64,000 bases of DNA, taken from positions 1 to 64,000 of the forward strand of contig JAJDCQ010000021.1 in assembly GCA_029260755.1 (NCBI GenBank). Direction: 5' to 3'. Below are positions 39,740 to 51,375 of the stretch, piece after piece. The stretch is from Planctomycetota bacterium. Its GTDB lineage: Bacteria; Planctomycetota; J058; JAJDCQ01. The position numbers and the translations under genes were made by a program. The notes under the pieces were generated by a model. It saw only the letters and a list, made by a program, of their open reading frames with translations, did no database searches and was not told the DNA's origin. Each line of letters begins with the position of its first letter. Within the stretch, counting starts at the first letter, position 1.

Positions 39740-39890
39740 TCGACTTCTCACGCAGAGACGCAGAGGTTCTAGCGGAGACGCAGAGATCCCAGAGAGTCTC
39801 TTCTCGAGCGGTCATCCTCGGCGCGCTCCGAGACCCTCTGCGTGCTCTGCGTTTCCTTTGAAACCTCTGCGTCTCTGCGTGAAACACGAG
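39740..39890. repeat. Palindromic element, CGCAGAG family
   Basis: Exact 21-bp inverted arms at 39748-39768 and 39862-39882, made of repeated CGCAGAG words (tcacgcagagacgcagagg). Further imperfect word copies lie inside (39773-39784 and 39836-39856). It has the same design as the CACGGAG elements but a different word. It lies between two convergent genes and could act as a bidirectional terminator. Nothing else is seen in 39711-39899. Confidence 0.85.
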
Positions 39891-39899
39891 AACCGGTGC

Positions 39900-40742
39900 T
39901 CAGTCGAGCACCTCGAAGTCCCCGTCCTCGCCATCATCACCCTCGTCATCGGCTTCCGCTGCGCCATCGCCGCCGAGGCCGAACGGCAGCCCACGCCGCT
40001 GCACCCAGGTGATGCCGATCGCGGTCGGCAGGGCGAGGACGCAGAGCGCCATCACGAGCCACAGGATCGGCGACGGCGAGTAGATCCCGACCTTCTCGCG
40101 GAGCACCTCGAGGTCGGTCGTCAGGCCGGCCGCGAGGCCGCTCTCGATCACGCGCTGACTCTGCCAGTAGCGGTAGCTCGAGAGCATCAACGCCGTCTCG
40201 GCCCCGCGGTTCAGCAGCATCCACCAGCCCCAGAGCGCCCATATCGGGCGCTCGATCGGGCGCTCGAGGTCGGGCGCGAGGGCGCGGTGGAAGCAGAGGC
40301 TCGCGCCGCCGATCTCGAAGAGGATCCCGCCCGCTACCGGCAGGAGCTGCCGGGCGGGGCTGAACGCGAGGGCGGCGTAGACCGAGACGAGCGCCAGGAT
40401 CGAGAAGAAGACGGGCTTGCGCGCGCGGAAGGTGTGGGCGGCGGCCAGGCCGGCTCCGACGATCACGATGCAGATCAGGATCTTCTGCTCTTGCCAGGTG
40501 GTGACGCCGCCGCCGGCCGGGCTCACCGCCGGGACGCTCGGCATGCCCATCAGCCACGCGCAGACGCAGTGGCCGATCTCGTGGACGAGGGTGGCGAGGA
40601 AGTTGAAGACGTAGGCCGGCAGGTAGAGCACCTTCGCGAGGGGGAAGATCAGCAGCCCGACGCCGAGGGCGAGGGCGGGGTGGCCGGTCCACGCGGGGAG
40701 GCCGGAGACGACGGGCTCGGGCGGAGAGGGCTCGATCGCCAT
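39900..40742 (-). CDS. M50B-like intramembrane metalloprotease
   Basis: A 280-residue polytopic membrane protein. TM2 carries the zinc motif HEIGH in 'FLATLVHEIGHCVCAWLMG' (residues ~50-60), followed by 'PAVSPAGGGVTTWQ'. That GGGVT turn is characteristic of the M50B (PF13398-like) subgroup, in which the second metal motif is less conserved. About six more helices follow, then an acidic cytoplasmic tail (Asp/Glu-rich, last ~25 residues). Members may cleave membrane-bound regulators. The gene is divergent from the second FHA gene (26 bp between starts), which suggests a shared regulatory region. Its 3' end meets the palindromic element. Confidence 0.8.
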   Translation of the reverse strand: MAIEPSPPEPVVSGLPAWTGHPALALGVGLLIFPLAKVLYLPAYVFNFLATLVHEIGHCVCAWLMGMPSVPAVSPAGGGVTTWQEQKILICIVIVGAGLAAAHTFRARKPVFFSILALVSVYAALAFSPARQLLPVAGGILFEIGGASLCFHRALAPDLERPIERPIWALWGWWMLLNRGAETALMLSSYRYWQSQRVIESGLAAGLTTDLEVLREKVGIYSPSPILWLVMALCVLALPTAIGITWVQRRGLPFGLGGDGAAEADDEGDDGEDGDFEVLD

Positions 40743-40750
40743 GGCGGCGA

Positions 40751-40759
40751 TGCTATCAT
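40751..40759 (+). promoter_or_regulatory. Extended -10 (TGcTATCAT) immediately before the second FHA gene
   Basis: TGCTATCAT lies in the 26-bp gap between the M50 and FHA starts, ending 9 bp before the FHA ATG. A transcript starting 6-7 nt downstream of it would begin within ~3 nt of the ATG. No Shine-Dalgarno sequence is present, consistent with a leaderless mRNA. No strong -35 is needed for an extended -10. Confidence 0.45.
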
Positions 40760-40768
40760 CGCGGACCC

Positions 40769-41512
40769 ATGAGCCAACCAGGACTGCACGGTGCCCTCCT
40801 CGACTGCGTCGACGTCCCGCCCGGGATCACCGTCTCGGGCGCCGGCGGCGGGCCGCTCGGCACCCTCGTCCTTCGGCCGGAGAGCCCGGTCTCGATAGGG
40901 CCGGGCGAGGGCTGCTCGGTTCGGATCCGCGGCTTGAAGCGGAACGACTCGTCGTTCGGCGAGATCGCCTGGAGCTCCACCGGCTGGCGGCTCATCCTCG
41001 AGCACGACCCCGCCGGTCCGTTCGCGGTCGACGACGACTTCGAGTCGCGGGAGGTCCGGGACATGGCCGACGGGGCGGGGTTCAAGATCGAGGATCACGA
41101 GCGCCGAGGGCCTCGGTTCGTCCTCACCGACCTGCGCGCGACCGACGGGCCCCCGGAGCTGACGATCGAGCAGGTCGGTCCGCCCGGGACGGCGCCGGCG
41201 CTCTCGACGCCCTACGGCGAGACGCAGCGCTCGATCACCGTCCGTCAGCGAGCTCTCGTCCTCGGCAAGCGCCCCGATGCCGTCGATGTCCGGATCTCGA
41301 CGACGCCCGGCGTGAGCGGTCGTCACGCCGAGATCCAGTGGCGCGATGGCGCGTACTGGCTGCGCGACATGGGGACGGCCGGCGGCACGTTCGTCGGTCC
41401 AGACGACCGGCCGCTCGCCTACGAGAGGAGCTGGCGCCTGAGCCCCGGCGAGCGAATCCGCCTCGAGCGGGTCGAGCTCGAGCTCCGCTACAGCGGCTGG
41501 ACCGGGAGCTGA
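40769..41512 (+). CDS. Twin FHA-domain protein
   Basis: A 247-residue soluble protein with an N-terminal degenerate FHA-like half (~1-115) and a clear C-terminal FHA domain (~150-240). The latter has the strand 'ALVLGKRPDAVDVRI', the core 'SGRHAEIQWRDGAYWLRDMGTAGGTFV' (Ser/Arg/His motif plus N/T-type turn), and 'LSPGERIRLERVELELRY'. It should bind a phosphothreonine peptide, so it is a candidate reader for the kinases in the window. It is a paralogue of 25518-26342, sharing the LxGALL opening and the 'TDLRATD' linker. It is divergent from the M50 gene and likely leaderless. The palindromic element follows immediately. Confidence 0.88.
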   Translation: MSQPGLHGALLDCVDVPPGITVSGAGGGPLGTLVLRPESPVSIGPGEGCSVRIRGLKRNDSSFGEIAWSSTGWRLILEHDPAGPFAVDDDFESREVRDMADGAGFKIEDHERRGPRFVLTDLRATDGPPELTIEQVGPPGTAPALSTPYGETQRSITVRQRALVLGKRPDAVDVRISTTPGVSGRHAEIQWRDGAYWLRDMGTAGGTFVGPDDRPLAYERSWRLSPGERIRLERVELELRYSGWTGS

Positions 41513-41520
41513 CACGGTAA

Positions 41521-41806
41521 GGGGCCATCAAGCTCGTTCAGGTGCCGATGGTCTCGCCTTCGGCGAGCAGATGTCACCACGGAGGCACGGAGACCGGAGA
41601 AGCGACTGAGGGCGCCGTGTCCCGGCTCGCGCGCGCCGACCGGCTCCAGGGATGGCTCCCTCTCGGTCTCGGTCACGCGAGGCGACGGGAGCCAAGAGAA
41701 GGAGCGCCGGGATCGGTCCGCGACGGGACATCATCCGAAGCTGCTCCGTGCCTCCGTGCCTCCGTGGTTCCATCTCTTCATCGACCTGAGCGAAGTTGAT
41801 ATGCCC
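41521..41806. repeat. Palindromic MITE-like element, CACGGAG family, copy 2
   Basis: Near-full copy of 143-429. It has the same gctcgcc-type hairpin, the same arm words and the same ~145-bp centre (gcgaggcgacgggagccaag is shared). Outer arms are 41533-41550 and 41779-41794. The right end abuts the leader of the esterase gene: a tatact hexamer (41814-41819) follows within 20 bp and may serve as its -10. The 335-bp gap 41513-41847 contains only this element and that leader. Confidence 0.85.
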
Positions 41807-41847
41807 TACGCGGTATACTCGGGCCTCGCCGATCGGAGGTCTCGACC

Positions 41848-44115
41848 ATGCGCCGTCGTCCCCGTCTCGTCTCGCTCGCCCCGGTGGCCGTTCTGCTCGC
41901 GCTCGCGGTCTCCGCGCTCGCCCGCGGCGACGTCGTCACGATGAAGGACGGCCGCGTCTACCGGGGCGCCGTCGACGAGCGCGACGGCGTCGTCACGATC
42001 ACCCTGAGCGACCGCTTCTACCGCGTCGCGAAGGCGCAGGTCGACGAGATCGTGAAGGAGTCCGCCGCCGCCTCGATGGACTGGCGGTTCGTCGGCCAGC
42101 CGATCAACGCGCTCGATCCCGATCGCAAGGTGAAGGGGAAGCTCGATCCGGTCACCAAGTTCGTCTCGACGACGGGGCTCGGCGCCGACGGCCGGCACAC
42201 CCGGGTGGTGATCGATCCGAAGCTCGGGCAGGTCGAGGTCGAGCTCGCGATCACGACGCTGACGCCGTCGGTCTACACCGTCGAGGGCGTGAACTACGAC
42301 ACCCGCTGGTCCTACGACACGGCGTCGCTCGGCTCGGGGATGGTCGAGACGCTCCTCGGGCGCGTCGCCCCGACCGACGACCCCCGGGCGCAGCTCGAGG
42401 TGGCCAACTTCCTCCGGCTCGCCGGATTCCCCCACGCCGCCGATCGGCGCCTCGGCACGGTCAGCGCCGGCGGCGACGTCGAGCAGGCGCAGATCGACGC
42501 GGAGCGCGCGGCGATCGGCGCCGCGCTGACGGAGCGGGCCCAGGCCGAGGCGAGGCTGGCGCTTCGCCGCGATGACATCGACGGCGCGATCCGGGCGCTC
42601 GACGGGCTCGGCGATCGCGCGACCGACGAGGCGAGCGCGGAGCTCGCGCGCATCCGCGCCGAGCGCGACCGTCGCCTCGAGACGCGCGCGTGGGTCGAGA
42701 CGGCCGCCGCGGCGCTCGATGCCGGCATCCTCGAGGCCCGCCTCGAGCGGCTGGCGAAGGGCCTGCCGCTCCCCGCGTCGGCGCGGATCCACGCCGCGTT
42801 CGGCGAGGGCTTCGACGCGGCCGCCGAGGCGGGCAAGGACGCGACGGCCCTCGCCCGGCGGATGCTCCTCGTCGGGCGCTACGGCGACGTCATTCCCGAG
42901 GCCGACCTCGCCCGCCCGGACATGGTCGCGCGCCTCGCCGAGGTCGAGCGCTGGGTGGCCGACTACCTCGGGACGGCCGATCGGAAGGAGGAGCGGGAGC
43001 TCCTGAAGAAGATCGGCAAGACGAAGGGGATCCCGCTCGCGACGTGGGCCGCCTTCGCCCGTCGGGCCCGCCGCCCCGCGCCCGAGGTCGACATCGCGCT
43101 CGTCGTCGATCGGCCGCTCAAGAGCCGCGTGACCGACCACTACCTCATGCTCCTGCCGCCGTCGTATCACGAGGCACGCGAGTGGCCGCTCGTCGTGACG
43201 ATCCACGGCCAGACCTCGCGCGCCGAGAGTCAGCCCCAGATCTGGCAGCGCGAGAGCTTCCGGCGCGGCTACATCCTGATCGCGCCCGAGTACCAGCGGT
43301 CGAAGACGAACTTCCCCCGCTACCGTTTCAGCCACGACGAGCATCGCGCGGTCCTGGAAGCGATCGAGGACGTGTGCCGCGACTTCCCCGTCGACCCCGA
43401 TCGGATCTACCTCGTCGGGCACTCGATGGGCGGCCACATGACCTACGACGTCGGCCTCAGCCACCCGACGCGCTTCGCGCGCCTCGGGCCGTTCATCGGG
43501 TGTCCCTTCGGCGTGGTCGACCCCTACCTCGACAACGCCGGCAACCTCCCGATCTACTGCATCGAGGGCGAGAACGACGGCGACGCGACGAACCGAAACC
43601 GGGCCGGCACCGCCTACTGCCAGAAGGCGGGGATGGACGTGACCTACGTCGAGTATCCGAACCGCGGCCACGAGGCGTTCAGCGAGGAGTTCGACGACCT
43701 CTTCGACTGGCTCGACCTGGGCACCCGCGACGCCTTCCCGAAGAAGCTCTCGATCGCGAGCGGGCGGGCGAGCGACGACGACTTCTACTGGCTGAGGCTC
43801 GAGAGCTGGGGCAAGGGCGGCTCGTCCTTGAAGGGCGAGAAGAGCCACGGCGCCGACCTGCCGAGCCTCGCCTGGGCCGACGCCGAGATCGAGGACAACG
43901 AGGTCCGGATCAAGGGCAAGGGCATCCAGAAGCTGACCGTCTTCTTCGCCCCGGGCATGGTCGACTTCGACGAGACGGTGAGGATCACCGTGAACGGCAA
44001 GGTCCGCTGGAAGGGCAAGCTCGACCCGAGCCCGGTCCACATGCTCGAGCAGGTGAAGGAGCGAGGCGACCGAGGCCTGCCGTTCGTCGCGAGCCAGTCG
44101 GTCAAGGCGCGCTGA
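41848..44115 (+). CDS. Secreted alpha/beta-hydrolase (esterase-like) with DGRxYxG N-terminal domain
   Basis: A 755-residue exported protein. It has a signal peptide ('VAVLLALAVSALARG'), then the small beta motif 'VVTMKDGRVYRGAVDERDGVV' found at the N-terminus of many planctomycete secreted proteins. A ~330-residue helical middle follows. The alpha/beta-hydrolase domain is ~425-640, with oxyanion 'TIHGQTS', nucleophile GHSMGG (~524-529), acid in 'GENDGD', and His in 'YPNRGHEAF'. A C-terminal ~110-residue beta domain ends it. It resembles dienelactone-hydrolase / PHB-depolymerase-like esterases; the substrate is unknown. GGAGG lies 7 bp before ATG 41848. The palindromic element lies just upstream. 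Confidence 0.87.
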   Translation: MRRRPRLVSLAPVAVLLALAVSALARGDVVTMKDGRVYRGAVDERDGVVTITLSDRFYRVAKAQVDEIVKESAAASMDWRFVGQPINALDPDRKVKGKLDPVTKFVSTTGLGADGRHTRVVIDPKLGQVEVELAITTLTPSVYTVEGVNYDTRWSYDTASLGSGMVETLLGRVAPTDDPRAQLEVANFLRLAGFPHAADRRLGTVSAGGDVEQAQIDAERAAIGAALTERAQAEARLALRRDDIDGAIRALDGLGDRATDEASAELARIRAERDRRLETRAWVETAAAALDAGILEARLERLAKGLPLPASARIHAAFGEGFDAAAEAGKDATALARRMLLVGRYGDVIPEADLARPDMVARLAEVERWVADYLGTADRKEERELLKKIGKTKGIPLATWAAFARRARRPAPEVDIALVVDRPLKSRVTDHYLMLLPPSYHEAREWPLVVTIHGQTSRAESQPQIWQRESFRRGYILIAPEYQRSKTNFPRYRFSHDEHRAVLEAIEDVCRDFPVDPDRIYLVGHSMGGHMTYDVGLSHPTRFARLGPFIGCPFGVVDPYLDNAGNLPIYCIEGENDGDATNRNRAGTAYCQKAGMDVTYVEYPNRGHEAFSEEFDDLFDWLDLGTRDAFPKKLSIASGRASDDDFYWLRLESWGKGGSSLKGEKSHGADLPSLAWADAEIEDNEVRIKGKGIQKLTVFFAPGMVDFDETVRITVNGKVRWKGKLDPSPVHMLEQVKERGDRGLPFVASQSVKAR

Positions 44116-44136
44116 CGCGCGCGGTCGCCCGCCGGA

Positions 44137-47214
<3,078 letters not shown>

Positions 47215-47280
47215 CGGACCTCACGATGGCCGGCGAACCCGGGCGCCGACAACGGGCCGCCACGCTCGAGGCGTCGCGCG

Positions 47281-50157
47281 CTACTTCAGGAGCTGATCGC
47301 CGCGGAGACGGGCCCAGGTGGTCGAGAGATGCTCGGGGTCGCCGAGCTCGCTCGCTGCGAGGTAGTGGTCGGCCGCGGCGTTCGGGTCGTCGGTTCGGAA
47401 GTCGGCCCAGGCGCCGAGGACGACGCGCGCGAGGTGGAGGCGCGCGCGCAGCGTTCCTCCCTCGGGGTCGCCGCGCGCGAGGTCGAGGAGGTTCGGCGGG
47501 AGCTTGCGAGCCTGGATCACGCGGATCGTCGCGCCGACGCTTCCCGGCAGCGTGCGGAAGGGCCCGAGGTCGACCCGATCCGTCGCGTCGTCGGGCTGCA
47601 TGATCCACGCGAGCGCGGCGGTCGTCGCCCGAGCGATCGGAGGTTGCCCGATCGCAGGCGCCTTCGCGATGAGATCGGCGCCGGCGCGGTCGCCCTGGAG
47701 GGCCAGGACGATGCCGAGGTCGGTCCGGGCGTCGATGTGACGCTCGAGCTTCGCGACGCCGAGCAAGCTCGCCGCCTCATCGAGGCGGCCGAGGTCGCGG
47801 AGGGCGCGAGCCCGGGTTCGGAGGATCTGCTCGGGGATGTCATCGGGATCGCCGGCGAAGGCGCGCTCGAGCTCGGAGAGCGCATCCTCGGGGCGGCCGA
47901 GGGTGAGCATCGTCTCCGCGAGGCGATGCCACGCGGGCGCGCGGCGGTCCGCGTCGGCGGTCTCGGTCCACCGACGGAAGGCCTCGAGCGCGCCGGGCCA
48001 GTCGCCGAGCCCGGCCTTCGAGTCCCCGAGCGCCTCGAAGATGAGCGCATCGTCGTCGCGGGGAGCGTCGTCCTCGCGATACGGCTCGGCGCCCTCGAGG
48101 GCCACGATTGCCGACCCCCACTTCTTGCGCTGCCAGTAGGCGATCCCGAGGCCGAACCAGGCGTCCGCGGAGAAGGGGTCCGCCTGCCGGGCCCTCGTGA
48201 GATCGCCGATCGCCGCCGCGCCAATCTCGTCGCGTGCCCTCGCCCGGAAGGCGCGGGTCGTCGCGGAGTCGTCGCTCGAGACGAGGGCGTCCGCGTCGGC
48301 GAGCGACTCGGAGTATCGCGCGAGCCCTCCGAAGGCCTTCGACCGGAGCTCGCGCGCTTCGACGTGGCCCGGGTCGTGGATCAGCGCGATCGTCGTGCGA
48401 AGGACGACCTCGTCGAGACCCCGGTCGTACTCGTCTCGGGTCTCGGGCTCGTCGATCGACCCCCAGAGGGCCGCCGCCCGGCGGACGCTCTCCTCCGCGA
48501 GAACCGACCGATCGGTCGAACCGACGCCGCGCGCGAGCTCGGGCGTGATCGCCATCGCCAGCTCGCGGCCGAGGAGCCCGGGGTGGGCCTCGAGCGTCTC
48601 GAGGAGCGCGTCTCTCGCCTCGGGCGTTCCCGCGCGGACGAGGGCCACGGCCGGATGGATCGCATCGCGCTCCTGCGTTGCGAGCGCGAGGTAGCGGGCG
48701 ACGGCGAGGACCTCCTCCGGCTCGGGCCAGAGAAGGCCGATCGCCTCGCAAGCGAGCTGAGCCCGGGCGTGACCCCGGGCGAGGGGAGTCGCGCGCGCCT
48801 GGAACCCCCGCATTCCCGAGCCGGCGATCCGGTCGCCGATCGCGGTCCTCGCATCGCCCGCGGCTCCGCCGAGGGCCGCGGGCGTCAGGTAGGCGATCAC
48901 GTCCGCCCGGGCCGGCCCGGTCAGTTCGCCCGGGGCGATGACCTCGGCCAGGGCGGAGATCACCTCGTCCAGCACGTCCTCGAGGTCCGCGAGAAGCCTC
49001 GCCCGAACGGCGGGGTCCGCCCTCGCCGCCACGACGAGATCGATGACCTTCGCGTTCGAGAAGCGCGCGGCCGTCGTCGGGACGACGGCGGGCTCGTCAT
49101 CGACCGCGGGGCTCGAGCGCCGCTCTCGAACGAGCCCGACGGTGAGCGCCACGATCGCGACGATCGCCGCAGCGAGGGCGAGCTCGAGGACGCGGCGCCG
49201 AAGCCGACGGCGGAGCTTCGTGAGGCCACCGGTCGGTCGCGCCCGGATCGAGCGACCATCCAGCCAGCGGTCGAGATCGTCGGCGAGCGCGGCCGCGGTG
49301 GCGTAGCGATCGGCGGGCTCCCGCTCGAGACAGCGCATCGTGATCGTGGCGAGGTCGACGGGGACATCGGGCGCCTGCTGGGCGAGCGGGACGACCTCGT
49401 CGGTGAGCACCTTCTGAAGGACGACGAGCGCGCTCTCGCCCTGAAACGGCGTCGCGCCCGAGAGGCACCGGTAGAGGACGCCGCCGAGCGCCCAGATGTC
49501 GGTCGCGGGTCCGAGGCCGGCGGGGTCGCCGATCGCCTGCTCGGGCGCCATGTAGTGGGGCGTGCCGAGGATGTCGCCGGTGGCCGTCAGGTGGGTCGCG
49601 CCGACGTCGCGGGCGAGGCCGAAGTCGGTGAGCCGGGGACGCTGCTCGGCCTCGTCGATCACGACGTTCGCCGGCTTCACGTCGCGGTGGAGGATGCCGT
49701 GGCCGTGGGCGTGCTCGAGCCCGCGCGCCACGTCGCGGACGATCTCGGCCGCCCGGCGCGCGGTCGGCGCCTCGTCGCGGAGGACGGCCTCGAGGCTCGG
49801 GCCGTCGACGAGGTCCATCACGATGTAGGGTCTGCCTCCGTGCTGAGCGACCTCGTGGACGGCGACGATGCCCGGGTGGCGGAGCTTCGCGGTGACGCGC
49901 GCCTCGCGGATGAAGCGCTCGAGCTCCTCGCGATCGGCGATGCCCGCCGCGCCGATCATCTTGATCGCGACGGGGCGCTGAAGACCGGTGTCGAACGCGC
50001 GGAGGACGACGCCCATCCCGCCGCGGCCGAGCTCGGCCTCGACCCGGTACCGGCCGATCAGCATCCCCTTCGGCCGGTCGACCTCCCCGGACGCCGGGCG
50101 GCCCGACGGCGGCGGCGACGCGAAGGAGGGCTCGGAGGGGCTCGGGGGCTCGGTCAC
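47281..50157 (-). CDS. Membrane Ser/Thr kinase with TPR tail (paralogue 4 of 4)
   Basis: A 958-residue protein from GTG 50157. Kinase domain ~33-305: K66, H157-R158-D159, D178-F179-G180, 'GTPHYMAPEQ'. Then 'WLDGRSIRARPTG' and one transmembrane helix ('ELALAAAIVAIVALTVGLV'). A helical spacer and TPR units follow, and the shared C-terminal block 'LRARLHLARVVLGAWADF...HYLAASELGDPEHLSTTWARLR'. It lies 15 bp downstream of the diheme cytochrome gene and upstream of paralogue 3, so the likely operon is channel - cytochrome - kinase - kinase. Its closest relative in the window is paralogue 3. Confidence 0.93.
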   Translation of the reverse strand: MTEPPSPSEPSFASPPPSGRPASGEVDRPKGMLIGRYRVEAELGRGGMGVVLRAFDTGLQRPVAIKMIGAAGIADREELERFIREARVTAKLRHPGIVAVHEVAQHGGRPYIVMDLVDGPSLEAVLRDEAPTARRAAEIVRDVARGLEHAHGHGILHRDVKPANVVIDEAEQRPRLTDFGLARDVGATHLTATGDILGTPHYMAPEQAIGDPAGLGPATDIWALGGVLYRCLSGATPFQGESALVVLQKVLTDEVVPLAQQAPDVPVDLATITMRCLEREPADRYATAAALADDLDRWLDGRSIRARPTGGLTKLRRRLRRRVLELALAAAIVAIVALTVGLVRERRSSPAVDDEPAVVPTTAARFSNAKVIDLVVAARADPAVRARLLADLEDVLDEVISALAEVIAPGELTGPARADVIAYLTPAALGGAAGDARTAIGDRIAGSGMRGFQARATPLARGHARAQLACEAIGLLWPEPEEVLAVARYLALATQERDAIHPAVALVRAGTPEARDALLETLEAHPGLLGRELAMAITPELARGVGSTDRSVLAEESVRRAAALWGSIDEPETRDEYDRGLDEVVLRTTIALIHDPGHVEARELRSKAFGGLARYSESLADADALVSSDDSATTRAFRARARDEIGAAAIGDLTRARQADPFSADAWFGLGIAYWQRKKWGSAIVALEGAEPYREDDAPRDDDALIFEALGDSKAGLGDWPGALEAFRRWTETADADRRAPAWHRLAETMLTLGRPEDALSELERAFAGDPDDIPEQILRTRARALRDLGRLDEAASLLGVAKLERHIDARTDLGIVLALQGDRAGADLIAKAPAIGQPPIARATTAALAWIMQPDDATDRVDLGPFRTLPGSVGATIRVIQARKLPPNLLDLARGDPEGGTLRARLHLARVVLGAWADFRTDDPNAAADHYLAASELGDPEHLSTTWARLRGDQLLK

Positions 50158-50172
50158 CGCGATCGATCCACG

Positions 50173-51375
50173 TCAGTGGACCTCGCGCTTTCCGCGGCCC
50201 TTGCCGGGAGCCTCGGGCGCCGCCGTTCCGAGGGAGCGAATCCACTCGGCGAGCGCCTCGAGCCCGACCTCGTCGAGCACCTCGTGGCCGAGCGGCGGCA
50301 TCCCCTCCTGCCCGTCCATGCCCATGCGGAGCCAGAGGACGCTCGCCGCCGGCTTCCCGGGCGTCACCTGCTTCGCGCCGCGCACGCCGAGGTCGCCGAG
50401 GCCCGGCTTCGCATCGATGAGGTTCATCGCGTCGAGCCCGACCTCCCAGCGGAGGTCGATCTTCGAGTTGCCGCTGCCGCCGGGGTGGTGGCAGCTCGCG
50501 CAGTTCACGTCGAGGTAGGCCCGGACGCGCCGCCCGATCGGGGCGGCCGCGTTCTCCCAGTCGGGGTAGCCGGGGTTGCCCTTCGGCAGCGGCCCGTCGA
50601 AGACGCCGAGCCGGGTCATCCCCTCGAGCTGGCGATGGGTCTTGCCGGCGGGGAAGTCGTCGTCGCCGCCGAGCTGATCGAGCTCGAACCCGAGGACGCG
50701 CCCGGCGCCCGGCGTGTGGCAGGTCATGCAGTCGGTCGGGCTCGGAAGGACCCACTTACGCCGCGCGCGCGTCCCGTCGCGCGCGGTGATCTCGAGGCGG
50801 AGCACCTCGGGGCTCTCGACGAGGCGGGCGTCGGTCTGCTCCTCGTTCCAGGCGTAGCCGAAGCCGGCCCAGCCGGCCTCGCCCCGGATGAAGAGGCGGG
50901 TCTCGAGGCGGCGTCGCGAGGTCGGGTCGCCCGTCGTCGTCTCGAGGAAGAAGCTCTTCACGAAGACGGTGCCGACCGGGAAGGCGAGCGCGCCCGAGGC
51001 GTCGACGACGAGCTTCGCGGTGCCGGGGAGGAGCACGAAGCGCTCCTTGCCCGCCGCGTCGCTCCAGAGCGGCACCTTCACCTCGTAGGGGATCGCGGCG
51101 GGGTGGGGTTCGAGGGCGGCGGTGTCCGCGAAGACGCCGGTCTCCGACAGTCTCTTCGGGAGCAGCGGCCGCGGGCCGCGATCCCCGCGGCTCGACGGCG
51201 CCTCGCCCTCGATCGTCGTCGAGAGCCGGACGTTCCAGGCGACGCGCCGCTCGGGCAGCGGCCGCCAGGGCTCGCCGCCATCGCCGTCGCCGTCGGCCAC
51301 GCCCGCGCCGGCGCCCAGCGTCAGGAGGGCGAGCGCGCCGGCCGCGCGCCTACTGACCCTTGTCCTGCGCCTCAC
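50173..51375 (-). CDS. SO2930-type diheme c-type cytochrome
   Basis: A 400-residue exported cytochrome with an N-terminal Arg-rich leader and signal-like helix. An N-terminal beta domain (~45-210) contains 'SDAAGKERFVLLPGTAKL' and 'FPVGTVFVKSFFLETTTG', which are hallmarks of the SO2930 family. Heme motifs are C216-MT-CH220 and C292-AS-CH296, with possible axial Met in the 'LWLRMGMDGQEGMPPLG' region. It is probably periplasmic or extracytoplasmic electron transfer; the redox partner is unknown. GTG 51375 overlaps the upstream channel gene's stop by 26 bp. The C-terminus is basic (GKGRGKREVH). It is followed by the kinase gene after 15 bp. Confidence 0.92.
   Translation of the reverse strand: MRRRTRVSRRAAGALALLTLGAGAGVADGDGDGGEPWRPLPERRVAWNVRLSTTIEGEAPSSRGDRGPRPLLPKRLSETGVFADTAALEPHPAAIPYEVKVPLWSDAAGKERFVLLPGTAKLVVDASGALAFPVGTVFVKSFFLETTTGDPTSRRRLETRLFIRGEAGWAGFGYAWNEEQTDARLVESPEVLRLEITARDGTRARRKWVLPSPTDCMTCHTPGAGRVLGFELDQLGGDDDFPAGKTHRQLEGMTRLGVFDGPLPKGNPGYPDWENAAAPIGRRVRAYLDVNCASCHHPGGSGNSKIDLRWEVGLDAMNLIDAKPGLGDLGVRGAKQVTPGKPAASVLWLRMGMDGQEGMPPLGHEVLDEVGLEALAEWIRSLGTAAPEAPGKGRGKREVH

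Noticed and set aside
41796..41819. Full promoter ttgata-tatact for the esterase gene
   Set aside because: Spacing between the hexamers is only 12 bp, too short for a standard sigma-70 type promoter. Only the tatact is kept as a weak -10 candidate.
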